Shown: piece by piece, positions 1 to 8,780 of the stretch
Position numbering within the stretch: the stretch's first letter is position 1
Layout of the letters: the number at the start of each line of letters is the position of its first letter
Assembly: GCA_030592655.1 (NCBI GenBank)
Contig: JAUVIQ010000004.1
Coordinates: forward strand, 1 to 39,006
Source: Planctomycetales bacterium
GTDB lineage: Bacteria; Planctomycetota; Phycisphaerae; SM23-33
Direction of reading: 5' to 3'
Length of the DNA: 39,006 nt
Notes under the pieces: model-generated
The model's input: only the letters and a program-made list of their open reading frames with translations
Databases searched by the model: none
What the model was told of the DNA's origin: nothing
Translations under genes and position numbers: made by a program

Positions 1-639
1 CCGCGCTGTTGCCTGCGACCCATCTGACGACCGGGACGCCGGCCCATCTGGTCTCCGCGTTGTTGCCTGCGACCCATCTGACGACCGGAACGCCAGCCCA
101 TCCGGTCTCCGTGCTGTTGCCTGCGACCCATCTGACGACCAGAACGCCGGCCCATCTGATCTCCGCGTTGTTGCCTGCGACCCATCTGACGACCGGGACG
201 TCGGCCCATCTGGTCTCCGCGATGCTGCCTGCGACCCATCTGACGACCGGGACGCCGGCCCATCTGATCGCCACGATGCTGCCTTGGGCGGTCCACCATC
301 CTCGGCTGATGCCGGCGTATCATTTCGCGGCGTCGGGCCATCTGACGATGGAGGCCCCGGCCTGGGCGGTTCGCCATTTCCGCCTTGCCGGGCCGACGCG
401 GCGCCGGAGCGTCAACGTCTTTGCCTCGCTGTTGGCGGAAGTTGCGGAAAATTCGCTCGGCCAGGTCCGGGTGCTTGATAAGCCAGCGGTTGATTTCGCG
501 GGCCTGGCGAGCGACTTTGTCGGGTTCGGTTCGCCTGTGCCGGGGCGAGTCTTGCGCCGGCTCGGCCAGAGCGGTGAGGCTCAATGCCGACACCAGGGCA
601 AAACTTACCAAAACCATTACAATCTTTCGTCTCTTCATG
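1..639 (-). CDS. Secreted Arg/Met/Gln-rich repeat protein, 3' end outside the window (213 codons visible)
   Basis: Not in ORF track because it runs off the edge. Minus-strand ATG at 637-639 with AGGAG (647-651) 7 nt upstream; signal-peptide-like MKRRKIVMVLVSFALVSALSLTALAEPAQ..., then tandem 18-aa units like GDQMGRRPGRQMGRRQQR; no stop to position 1. The + ORF 9..728 is its antisense shadow. Confidence 0.85.
8..277. repeat. 54-bp tandem repeat, at least 5 units, coding on the minus strand
   Basis: G(T/C)TGCCTGCGACCCATCTGACGACC recurs at 8, 62, 116, 170, 224 (exact 54-bp period); degenerate beyond. Confidence 0.95.
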
Positions 640-758
640 ACAGTTCTCCTAAAAGGCGTCTCTTTGACGCAGTCCTTGTTAGTATAAACGTAAGCAGGTG
701 TGGGATATTGCCGGTTGCGATTTTTTAATAAACCAGCCGGCGATTTTCAAGAACCCTT

Positions 759-2120
759 TCAGTGTTTGCGGATTGGCCGGGCTTTTCCCAGCGTCTTTTT
801 CCTTCGCAGTATGTGATGATACGCTTGTGCGAATCGGTGTGCCTCGTCGCGGACGCTCTGTAGCAGGCGTAGGGCGGGATCATTGCGTTTGAGCCTTATC
901 GCCCTCGACCGACCGTGGATATAGACCAGTTCTTCGCGCTTCGCCAGCGACAGCAGCACCGGCGGAGCGGCAGGTAACTGTTCCATCGCTTCACGAGCCG
1001 CAGCCAATTGACCTTTTCCGCCGTCGATGAGGATTATGTCGGGGAATAACTCCTCATCCCTGCCCGCCCGTTTGTACCGCCGGGCGACGACTTCGGCGAT
1101 TGCGGCGTAATCGTCACCAGCCTCGGCGGTGCGGATTTTATACCGACGGTATCCGCCCTTGAAAGGTTTTCCGTCGATGAAGCACACCAGCGAACCTGCT
1201 GTTTCAGCACCGCCGATATGGGCGATGTCAATGCCCTCGATTGTCCGGGGCGGGGCGTCCGAGCCGAGGATTTCCGCCAGACGGCCCAATCCATCAGCCG
1301 GGTCCACGTAGAACACCTCAGGCTGGAGATGCTCGCGGACAAGCCCGCGCTTCTGGAGTCCTTCCAGTGCGGTGAGTTGGTCCCGCAGCGCTGCCGCCCG
1401 CTCGAAATCGAGCGAATCGGATGCCTGGACCATCTCCCTGGTAAGCCGGCGCGAAACTACCGCCCCCTTCGACTCCATAAACCGTCGAAGATTACCGATG
1501 TCGCGGCGGTAGTCAGCCTTGGAAATCCTGCCCGCACACGGCGCGCTGCATTGTTTGATAGTGTGCAGGATGCAGGGTCGGAAGGCGGGACGATTATCGT
1601 CAGCCTCGGCGATGTCCAGTTTGCACGTGCGGAAGCCGAAGACCCGCTGGAGCAGCGGGATTGCCGCACGCAAGTCCGTTACCGAAACGAATGGGCCATA
1701 GAGTTTCACGCCTTTCGTCATCGGCTGGCGTGTAATTTCCACGCGCGGGAAGGCCTCGGCGGTGCGGATTTGCAGATAGGGGTATGATTTGCCGTCTTTG
1801 AGGCGCTCGTTGAACGGCGGCTGGATGTCTTTTATCAGTCGGTTTTCCCGCAGGAGTGCATCGACTTCGCTGTCGCATTCGAGAACGTCAACATCAGCCA
1901 CTCGCCCGGTAATCATACGGGCGATGTCAGGCCCGCGCGATTTTACAAGATCAGCCGCAGGCTGAAAGTAACTGCTCACGCGGGAACGCAGCGATTTCGC
2001 CTTCCCGACATATAGCACCCGCCCAGCCGAGTCCTTAAACAGATACACCCCCGCCCCAATCGGCAGGGCGGCAGCCTTCTCCCGCAACCCCGCCAACACC
2101 TTCTCGCGTTTAGACGCCAT
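759..2120 (-). CDS. uvrC: UvrC-like excinuclease subunit without C-terminal HhH region
   Basis: GIY-YIG-type N-terminus (LPIGAGVYLFKDSAGRVLYVGKAKSLRSRV), UVR-like segment, RNase H-like motifs (IEGIDIAH, ILIDGGKGQL, RDEAHRFA); ends at RKKTLGKARPIRKH. Confidence 0.93.
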   Translation of the reverse strand: MASKREKVLAGLREKAAALPIGAGVYLFKDSAGRVLYVGKAKSLRSRVSSYFQPAADLVKSRGPDIARMITGRVADVDVLECDSEVDALLRENRLIKDIQPPFNERLKDGKSYPYLQIRTAEAFPRVEITRQPMTKGVKLYGPFVSVTDLRAAIPLLQRVFGFRTCKLDIAEADDNRPAFRPCILHTIKQCSAPCAGRISKADYRRDIGNLRRFMESKGAVVSRRLTREMVQASDSLDFERAAALRDQLTALEGLQKRGLVREHLQPEVFYVDPADGLGRLAEILGSDAPPRTIEGIDIAHIGGAETAGSLVCFIDGKPFKGGYRRYKIRTAEAGDDYAAIAEVVARRYKRAGRDEELFPDIILIDGGKGQLAAAREAMEQLPAAPPVLLSLAKREELVYIHGRSRAIRLKRNDPALRLLQSVRDEAHRFAQAYHHILRRKKTLGKARPIRKH

Positions 2121-2157
2121 TGAGAGTATTATACATCAAAGTACCTCTGGGCGAGAG

Positions 2158-2186
2158 TTGCCTTCGTTCTGGTGGGGGTGTATCAT
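2158..2186 (+). promoter_or_regulatory. Candidate sigma70 promoter for HicB-like/HDAC pair
   Basis: TTGCCT (2158-2163), 17-nt spacer, TATCAT (2181-2186). Confidence 0.45.
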
Positions 2187-2231
2187 GATTTAAGAGATGA
2201 GTGAAACCACATATCAACACGGGAATCCGCT

Positions 2232-2417
2232 ATGAAAGAATCACACGAACCCAAGACCAGCCGGATCAAGGTAATCATCGAACATGCTGAGGACGGTTAT
2301 ATCGCTTATCCGCTCGGTATGAAAGGCGTAGTTGTCGGACAGGGAGGCACATACGAACATACCCTAGCCGACGTAACCTCGGCGATTCAGACGCACCTGC
2401 GTGAGTTTGGGTCATGA
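2232..2417 (+). CDS. HicB-like small protein (type II antitoxin-family fold)
   Basis: 61 aa; IKVIIEHAEDGYIAYPLGMKGVVVGQGGTYEHTLADVTSAIQTHL resembles HicB/UPF0150. Confidence 0.6.
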   Translation: MKESHEPKTSRIKVIIEHAEDGYIAYPLGMKGVVVGQGGTYEHTLADVTSAIQTHLREFGS

Positions 2418-3541
2418 AGAAACGAACATCGAAAAAGCGACGTAAGCGGATAATTCTGGCGGCGGCCAGTGGTGTTATTGCTTTGGTGGTTTTCGGGTGT
2501 GTTTATCCGCCGAAGTCGTTTCGGGCCGTCAAGCAGCCGAGGGAGGGTCGGGCGATGAACGATAAGGTGGCCATTGTCTATTCCAAGCATTACCAGATAA
2601 ACGTCGGCGGGCTGGAGAAACTGCACTCGTTCGACATCCACAAGTACGCAAAAATATACCTTGCCCTGAATACCGCCGGCCTGCTTCGCCCCGAAGACGT
2701 CTTCGTTCCCGAATCCGATACTGAAGAACAAATCCTTCTGGTTCACTCGCCGGAATTTCTGGCGAGTCTGAAGAATTCTAAAACGGTCGCGCGATACCTC
2801 GAAGCCCCGATTATCGCAGCCGCTCCGGCGGGGCTCGTCGATGCGGCTGTGCTAAACGCCTTCCGTTACGCCACGGGCGGGACGATCCTTGCCGGTCGGC
2901 TGGCGCTGAAGCACGGTATCGCAATCAACCTCGCCGGCGGATACCATCACGCCAAGCCGAACGCGGGCGAAGGTTTCAACGTCTATGCCGATATGGCCAT
3001 CGCAATTCGCGCGCTCCAGAAGGACGGCCTCATCAAGCGGGCGCTCATTGTCGATCTGGATGTTCACCAGGGCAACGGCTCTGCTGTGATCTTCGCCGGC
3101 GATGAGGCAGTGTTCACCTTCTCAATGCACGAAGACGATATCTACCCGATCCCGAAAGCCAAATCCGACTTTGACGTGGAATTACCGGCAGGGACGGGCG
3201 ACGAGAAATACCTTCGCTTGCTGGCAATGTGTCTGCCGAAGGTAATCGCGGCTGCCAGGCCCGATATAGTCTTTATTCAGGCCGGTTGCGACACGCTCGC
3301 CGGCGACCCGTTGGCGAGGTTGAAAATGACGGCAGAGGGAATCGTCAAGCGGGACGCGATGGTGATTGACCGCTGCGTCAGCGAAGGCATCCCTGTAGTG
3401 ATGTGCCTCGGCGGCGGGTACAGCGAGAATGCCTGGAAGGTGCAGTACGACAGCGTCCGACGGACGATTGAGAAGTACAACCCATCCGGCGGCAACCGCC
3501 CTCGACGTCCGACGGCGAAGGAAAAACTCTACACGAAGTAA
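2414..3541 (+). CDS. Histone deacetylase family protein (AcuC/HDAC-like), possible lipoprotein
   Basis: GGYHHAKPNAGEGFN, DLDVHQGNG, QAGCDTLAGDPL, LGGGYS motifs; start overlaps upstream ORF; N-term KKRRKRIILAAASGVIALVVFGC. Alternative start near 2556. Confidence 0.85.
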   Translation: MKKRTSKKRRKRIILAAASGVIALVVFGCVYPPKSFRAVKQPREGRAMNDKVAIVYSKHYQINVGGLEKLHSFDIHKYAKIYLALNTAGLLRPEDVFVPESDTEEQILLVHSPEFLASLKNSKTVARYLEAPIIAAAPAGLVDAAVLNAFRYATGGTILAGRLALKHGIAINLAGGYHHAKPNAGEGFNVYADMAIAIRALQKDGLIKRALIVDLDVHQGNGSAVIFAGDEAVFTFSMHEDDIYPIPKAKSDFDVELPAGTGDEKYLRLLAMCLPKVIAAARPDIVFIQAGCDTLAGDPLARLKMTAEGIVKRDAMVIDRCVSEGIPVVMCLGGGYSENAWKVQYDSVRRTIEKYNPSGGNRPRRPTAKEKLYTK

Positions 3542-3574
3542 CCCGGAGGCGGCGAAAAGAATTTAATTACTACA

Positions 3575-3604
3575 TTGAACGTTGCTATTGCAGTGGTATA
3601 GAAT
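3575..3604 (+). promoter_or_regulatory. Candidate promoter in HDAC-thiE intergenic region
   Basis: TTGAAC (3575-3580), 18 nt, TAGAAT (3599-3604). Confidence 0.35.
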
Positions 3605-3652
3605 TAGATGTAGAATAAACCAGTAGTTTGAGTTTGAGTCTGTGTATGTCTT

Positions 3653-3722
3653 CGGGCGGTCAGGCGTGAACCCCGGCGAGTCTCCCCCCGCTCGCCACGT
3701 GCCTGCCGCCCGCTTTATTTTT
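3653..3722 (+). terminator. Strong GC-rich stem-loop followed by T-run (terminator or 3' end of a small RNA)
   Basis: CGGGCGG/CCGCCCG (3653-3659/3706-3712), CAGGC/GCCTG (3661-3665/3701-3705), GGCGAG/CTCGCC (3675-3680/3691-3696), then TTTATTTTT. Confidence 0.7.
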
Positions 3723-3738
3723 AAACATCACAAGATAC

Positions 3739-3832
3739 GGGTGGCACGGTCAAGCGCAGCTTGGCCGTGGAATATCCGATTACGCACACCACGGCCAATC
3801 TTCCGCTGCGCTCCAGATTGACCGTGCCACCC
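3739..3832. repeat. Long palindromic element (32 bp of stem in three blocks)
   Basis: GGGTGGCACGGTCAA (3739-3753)/TTGACCGTGCCACCC (3818-3832); GCGCAGC/GCTGCGC; TTGGCCGTGG (3761-3770)/CCACGGCCAA (3789-3798). Confidence 0.9.
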
Positions 3833-3833
3833 A

Positions 3834-4874
3834 TTATTGTTTGTGAGTGAGTTGTTTTTTGATTTCGGCGGCGGCTTTGGCGGGATCGTCAGCGGCGATG
3901 ACGGCGGAGCAGACAGCCGCCCGGCGAACACCGACAGCGACGAGTTCGCCGATATTATCGGCTGTGATTCCGCCGATGGCAACGTGGGGTATCTGGATTT
4001 CTGCAATCACCTCTTTGAGATAGGCTGCGCCGGCGACGGGTCCGGCGTCTTTTGTAGCGGTGGGGAACATCGGTCCGACGCCGATGTAATCGGCTCCGTC
4101 GCTTGCAGCGGCGCGGGCCTGGGCGATATTGTGCGTGGAGCCCCCGACAATGAACCTTCCTTCGCCGAGGCTTCGGCGGGCGTCGGCGACGGGTATATCA
4201 TCCTGACCGAGATGTACGCCGTCAGCGCCGACGATCGCAGCGATGTCCGGTCGGTCGTTGATTATCAGCAGCACGCCGGCAGCCTGCGTGATTTCCCGCA
4301 CCCGACGGGCATGGGCGAGTAATTTCCTGTCGGACATTTCCTTTTCGCGGATTTGGATGCAATCGGCTCCGCCGGCGATAACAGCCTGGCCCGTTGCAAT
4401 CGGATCGGATTTGCACAGGTGCGAAGTCAGCAGGACGTAAAGGCGTACCTTTCCGAATTTTTCACCCACCGCCAGCCGCAGCGCCAGTTGCTGCTCCAGC
4501 GTGTATGCGTCGTATCGCATTGATTCGAACTGACCTGCGGTTTCCGGTTTTGCGACTTTTGCGTATTCCTCCAGCGTTCGCAACGCTTCGGTGAGTCGTT
4601 TGCACGCGGCGGTAGCGACATCGGCTGCGTCTGACCGGTCGGTTTCGCCGGAAGAGGTAATCGCCGTGCCCACGTCGCCGGGAGTATCGCGGGCGGCCAG
4701 CAGCGCATTGGCAGGAAAAGGCTCCACTGCCTCCCGCAACCGGTTTCGCAGTTCCTTGGCCGATGACGAAATGGTCGCGTCGTCCAGAATGAAGCGAGCG
4801 AAGTCCTCAATCACCCGCATCGCTTCGCGTGCGCGATTGAAGTTGGCGTCCAGGATGCGGTAAATCTGTCGCAT
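3834..4874 (-). CDS. thiE: Thiamine-phosphate synthase with N-terminal ThiD2-like domain
   Basis: C-terminal ThiE motifs (ADCIQIREK, LLIINDRPDIAAIVGADGVHLGQDD, GVGPMFPTATKDA, AIGGITADN); N-terminal ~140 aa helical domain as in ThiD2-ThiE fusions. Confidence 0.88.
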   Translation of the reverse strand: MRQIYRILDANFNRAREAMRVIEDFARFILDDATISSSAKELRNRLREAVEPFPANALLAARDTPGDVGTAITSSGETDRSDAADVATAACKRLTEALRTLEEYAKVAKPETAGQFESMRYDAYTLEQQLALRLAVGEKFGKVRLYVLLTSHLCKSDPIATGQAVIAGGADCIQIREKEMSDRKLLAHARRVREITQAAGVLLIINDRPDIAAIVGADGVHLGQDDIPVADARRSLGEGRFIVGGSTHNIAQARAAASDGADYIGVGPMFPTATKDAGPVAGAAYLKEVIAEIQIPHVAIGGITADNIGELVAVGVRRAAVCSAVIAADDPAKAAAEIKKQLTHKQ

Positions 4875-4915
4875 TTCGATAGGTTACAAAACCGACGGAT
4901 AGCTATCCGTCGGCT

Positions 4916-6187
4916 TTACGTTTCCCGGTTATTCTGGTTTGGAATTGGGAAGGCTTCGCACATTTCCAGAACTTCCTTACCAATTCGTGCGATGAGGGTT
5001 TCGTCTTCGTAGTTGGTGAGGATTTGGTCGATCCACTGTCCGATTATTTTCATCTCCGGTTCTTTCATTTCTCGCGTGGTGAGTGCGGGCGTTCCGAACC
5101 TTATGCCTGATGTCTGCATCGGCGGTCGCGGGTCGAACGGGATGACGTTTTTATTGGCTACCAGTCTCGCCTCGGCAAGTGCGCCTGAAGCGACGTGTCC
5201 GTTGAGGTTTTCATCCCGGCTTCGCAGGTCCACGAGCATCAGGTGATTGTCCGTCCCGCCGGTTACGAGTCGCCAGCCTTTTTCCATCAGTGCATCAGCC
5301 AGTGCGGCGGCGTTTGCGACGACCTGTTTTGCGTAGTCGGCGAATTCGGGTCTGGACGCTTCGGCGAGTGCGACGGCCTTGGCGATTATCTGGTGCATGA
5401 AGGGTCCGCCCTGAAGTCCCGGAAAGACGGCTGAATCCACCTTTTTCGCCCATTGGTTTTTGCACATGATGATTCCGCTTCGCGGGCCTCGGAGTGTCTT
5501 GTGCGTGGTGGTCGTTACGAAGTCGGCGTGCGGTACGGGCGAGGGATGCACCCTGCCGGCGACGAGTCCGGCTATGTGAGCGATGTCGCAGAGCAGGTAC
5601 GCGCCGGTCTCGGCGGCGATTTTCCCGAAGGCTTCGAAATCAATCGTTCGAGGGTATGCCGACGCGCCGGCGATGATTATTTTCGGGCGGGACTTCAACG
5701 CCAAATCGCGCACAGCGTCCATGTCGAGCATCTCGGTGTCTTTGCTCAGCGTGTAGAAAACGGCGTTATAGTAGATTCCCGAATAATTCAGCCTCAGCCC
5801 GTGCGAAAGGTCTCCTCCGTGCGATAGGTCCATCCCCATCATCGTATCGCCCGGATCGAGTGCAGCCATGTACACGGCAATGTTGGCGCTGGTTCCGCAG
5901 TGAGGCTGGACGTTGGCGTGTTCAGCGCCGAAGAGCGCCTTGGCGCGGTCGATCGCAAGTTGTTCAGCCCGGTCGGACTCTCGGCATCCGCGATAATAAC
6001 GACGCTCCGGATATCCCTCGGCGTACTTGTCGGTCATCACCGATCCGGTCGCTTCGAGCACGGCTGCCGAGGCGTGGTTTTCCGACGCGATAAGTTCAAG
6101 CGTATCCTGTTGCCTGTTACGTTCCGCCTGGAGGATACCGAATACCTCCGGGTCGGTTTGAGATAACGTCGTCATGTTTTTCTCCAA
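4916..6187 (-). CDS. glyA: Serine hydroxymethyltransferase
   Basis: LELIASENHAS, TDKYAEGYPERRYYRGC, DLSHGGDLSHG, TTTTHKTLRGPRSGIIMC. Confidence 0.97.
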   Translation of the reverse strand: MEKNMTTLSQTDPEVFGILQAERNRQQDTLELIASENHASAAVLEATGSVMTDKYAEGYPERRYYRGCRESDRAEQLAIDRAKALFGAEHANVQPHCGTSANIAVYMAALDPGDTMMGMDLSHGGDLSHGLRLNYSGIYYNAVFYTLSKDTEMLDMDAVRDLALKSRPKIIIAGASAYPRTIDFEAFGKIAAETGAYLLCDIAHIAGLVAGRVHPSPVPHADFVTTTTHKTLRGPRSGIIMCKNQWAKKVDSAVFPGLQGGPFMHQIIAKAVALAEASRPEFADYAKQVVANAAALADALMEKGWRLVTGGTDNHLMLVDLRSRDENLNGHVASGALAEARLVANKNVIPFDPRPPMQTSGIRFGTPALTTREMKEPEMKIIGQWIDQILTNYEDETLIARIGKEVLEMCEAFPIPNQNNRET

Positions 6188-6302
6188 TTACTCCGAACCG
6201 ACCGACTCTGGCCGGGAGAACGAATATACTCCCCCCGGTCATTTTACGCAAGTGGCGCTGTACCTTCTTCCGGCGGAAGATTATACTCGAAGGAGATTTA
6301 TT

Positions 6303-6830
6303 ATGGAGCATCCGCAGATGAACCAGACAAACGAGAAAACTTCCGGGCGTAAGGGCGGCAAGTCGTCGAGCGAGCGTTGGGTCAAGAGAGGCTTTTTACT
6401 GGTGCTTCTGTTGGCGGTGGTGATTATCGGCTACATGCAGTTTCGAGGTCCGAGGCTGGGATGGTCCGGCGATCTTGAGCAGGCATTGTCGGCGGCGAAA
6501 GCCGAGGGGCGATGCGTCGTGGTTTTCGTCAGGTCGTTTCCCACCAGCGCCACCGGAAAGTGGATGGTCAGCAAGACGCTGAGCAAAGGCAGAAACAAAG
6601 AGGCGCTTGAAAAAGGTAATTTTCTGCTGGTGGAGATTCGATTGGATCGATCTTCCGACTGGGCGAAGAAGTACGGCGTTACGAAGACGCCGACAATGCT
6701 CCTGATAGCGCCGGACGGAGAAAAATTCCACAAGGCAGAGGGGAAAATCGGAGAGACCGATTTTCGCCATAAGTTCCTCAAGGCCCTGACGCCAGAGGAC
6801 GCACCTTCAAACTCTTCTTCGACGCCTTGA
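6303..6830 (+). CDS. Membrane-anchored thioredoxin-fold protein lacking CxxC
   Basis: Start at 6303 after AAGGAG; one TM helix; VVVFVRSFPTSATGK in place of WCxxC; YGVTKTPTMLLIAPDGE. Confidence 0.7.
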   Translation: MEHPQMNQTNEKTSGRKGGKSSSERWVKRGFLLVLLLAVVIIGYMQFRGPRLGWSGDLEQALSAAKAEGRCVVVFVRSFPTSATGKWMVSKTLSKGRNKEALEKGNFLLVEIRLDRSSDWAKKYGVTKTPTMLLIAPDGEKFHKAEGKIGETDFRHKFLKALTPEDAPSNSSSTP

Positions 6831-7520
6831 CGGGCGGTACCTGAAAATGCAGCAAATCGCTTCGATCCCGTCAGCCAGGCCGATCTTTTTACCTTCACGG
6901 ACGGTTCGGGGCGAGTAACTGATAGGACTCTGACGGATGCGCACGCCCAGGGCGGCGATCCTGGCTGTAACCTCAGGCTCGAAACCGAAGCGGTCCTGCT
7001 CCAGATGTATCCGCTCCAGTACATCCCGCCGGAACATTTTGTAGCATGTTTCCATGTCCGCCAGCGCCAGACCCGTGGTGCGATTGCTCAGCCAGGTCAG
7101 GAACCTGTTGGCCAGGTAGTTGCCGATTCTCGCCCCGGCCCGGCCCGTAGTGAATCTGCTTCCGAAGACGACGTCGGCGTCCCCAGCCAGAAGCGGTTCC
7201 AGGAGCGTCGGAAGGTCGGACGGGTCGTATTCGAGGTCGGCATCCTGTACGACGACGAAATCGCCCGTCGCTGCGGCGAATCCGGTCCGCAAGGCGGCGC
7301 CTTTCCCGCGATTGTGCGGGTGAAATTTAATTATTACGTCAGGCCGCTCGGCTTCGAATGCCCGCAATTGCTCCGTCGTGCCGTCGGTCGAGCCGTCATC
7401 GACGAGGATAATCTCCCGCTGAACGCCGCTTAAATCAACGGCTTCGAGATGAGCGATAACCTCGCGCCAGGTGTCGCGCTCGTTGCAGATTGGAACGACG
7501 ATTGAAAGCGTTTTCTGCAC
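6807..7520 (-). CDS. Family 2 glycosyltransferase (dolichyl-phosphate mannose synthase-like)
   Basis: LSIVVPICNERDTWREVI, EIILVDDGSTDGT, VVQDADLEYDPSDLP, GSRF; GTG start. Confidence 0.9.
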   Translation of the reverse strand: MQKTLSIVVPICNERDTWREVIAHLEAVDLSGVQREIILVDDGSTDGTTEQLRAFEAERPDVIIKFHPHNRGKGAALRTGFAAATGDFVVVQDADLEYDPSDLPTLLEPLLAGDADVVFGSRFTTGRAGARIGNYLANRFLTWLSNRTTGLALADMETCYKMFRRDVLERIHLEQDRFGFEPEVTARIAALGVRIRQSPISYSPRTVREGKKIGLADGIEAICCIFRYRPSRRRRRV

Positions 7521-7531
7521 AGAAAAACCTC

Positions 7532-7690
7532 AAAAAAAAATTAGCAGGGATACAAGGGATACACGGGATGAAAAATTAATAACAGAAAAAAAAACGCTTG
7601 CTGGTGTGTTTAAAAAATTATTGATCTGTTTTTATCCCGTGCATCCCCTGCATCCTTGCTAATTTTTTTGTATCCCTGCTATTTTTTTTC
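7532..7690. repeat. Imperfect inverted repeat element between glycosyltransferase and aminotransferase genes
   Basis: AAAAAATTAGCAGGGATACAAGGGATACACGGGAT... versus ...ATCCCGTGCATCCCCTGCATCCTTGCTAATTTTTTT, plus half unit TATCCCTGCTATTTTTTTT. Confidence 0.8.
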
Positions 7691-8545
7691 GCATTCGTCC
7701 CGGATGAATTGCCGGAAGGCGTCGAGCAGTTTTTTTGTAATCGTCCCGGCTTTTCCGGAACCGATGATCCGCTCGTCCACTTTTGTAACGGCAATGACCT
7801 CGGCGGCGGTACCGGTCAGGAAGCATTCATCGGCTGCGTAGAGTTGTTCGACGGTAACGGCCTGCTCGGCCAGGGGGACGCCCAGGTCGCCGGCCAGACC
7901 AATGACAATCTGACGGGTGATTCCACGGAGGCCACAGGATTCCGGCGGGGAGGTAGCGACCGTCCCGTCGCGGACGATGAAAACATTATCGCCGGTGGCT
8001 TCGGCGATCGTCTCGTCGGCGTTGAGCATAATGGCCTCGGCAACGCCGGCATCGACAGCCTCGATTCTGGCCATGATGTTGTTGAGATAGTTGCAACTCT
8101 TTACCGCCGGCGAGAGCATCTCATGCGACATCCGCCGCGTTTTGGCGATAATTACCTCCAGGCCGGTTTCGTACATTTCCGGCGGATACAGCGCGATCTG
8201 GTCGGCGATTATGATGACGCTTCCACCGGAACACCTGAACGGGTTCAATCCCAGCGTTCCCGGCCCGCGGGTTACGACCAGGCGGATGTACCCGTCGGTT
8301 ATGCCGTTGGCGGCGATGGTCTCGTACATCGCATCGACGATTTCCTGCTTCGCCGGCGGGATCGGCAGACGGATGCCCTCTGCCGAGGCGAAGAGGCGGT
8401 CCATGTGCGCGTCGCACCGAAAAATCTTCCCGTTATAGACGCGGATACCCTCGAAGACGCCGTTGCCGTACAGCACGCCATGATCCAAAACGGATATGGA
8501 CGCCTTTTCCTTCTCCACCAGATTGCCGTTTATCCAGACCTTCAT
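7679..8545 (-). CDS. ilvE: Class IV (branched-chain) aminotransferase
   Basis: DHGVLYGNGVFEGIRVYNGKIF, YIRLVVTRGPG, SCNYLNNIMARIEA, LTGTAAEVIAVTKVDERIIGSGKAG. Confidence 0.93.
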   Translation of the reverse strand: MKVWINGNLVEKEKASISVLDHGVLYGNGVFEGIRVYNGKIFRCDAHMDRLFASAEGIRLPIPPAKQEIVDAMYETIAANGITDGYIRLVVTRGPGTLGLNPFRCSGGSVIIIADQIALYPPEMYETGLEVIIAKTRRMSHEMLSPAVKSCNYLNNIMARIEAVDAGVAEAIMLNADETIAEATGDNVFIVRDGTVATSPPESCGLRGITRQIVIGLAGDLGVPLAEQAVTVEQLYAADECFLTGTAAEVIAVTKVDERIIGSGKAGTITKKLLDAFRQFIRDECEKK

Positions 8546-8635
8546 ACTTTTCGTCGCCTTAAATCCGAGTGCGTAAATATAACCCCTCCTCTGATTATCG
8601 TCCAGATGTATCCGGCGGATGATTCAATAACCTTT

Positions 8636-8779
8636 CAATTTCCAATTTTCGATTTCCAATTTCCAATTGAACGGATAAAAACAACAAAGATATTTCCAGT
8701 TTCCAATTGAGGGAAGATTCATCGCATCTTTCGGTTTAATCTGTTCAATTGGAAATTGGAAATTGAAAATCGGAAATTG
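8636..8779. repeat. 37-bp inverted repeat of TTTCCAA-like heptamers
   Basis: 8636-8672 versus reverse complement of 8743-8779: 35/37 matches. Confidence 0.9.
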
Positions 8780-8780
8780 C

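Noticed and set aside
8-277. CRISPR-like array
   Set aside because: 54-bp units are contiguous with no unique spacers and are protein-coding.
9-728. 239-aa plus-strand repeat ORF (LPATHLTTGTPAHLVSA...)
   Set aside because: Antisense shadow of the minus-strand gene at 1-639, which has an RBS, a signal peptide and a coherent repeat.
3653-3722. SRP 4.5S RNA
   Set aside because: GGTCAGG-like start, but no GGAAGCAGCC-type apical loop.
6807-6830. 24-nt convergent overlap of thioredoxin-like and glycosyltransferase genes
   Set aside because: Short convergent 3' overlaps are common; nothing special.
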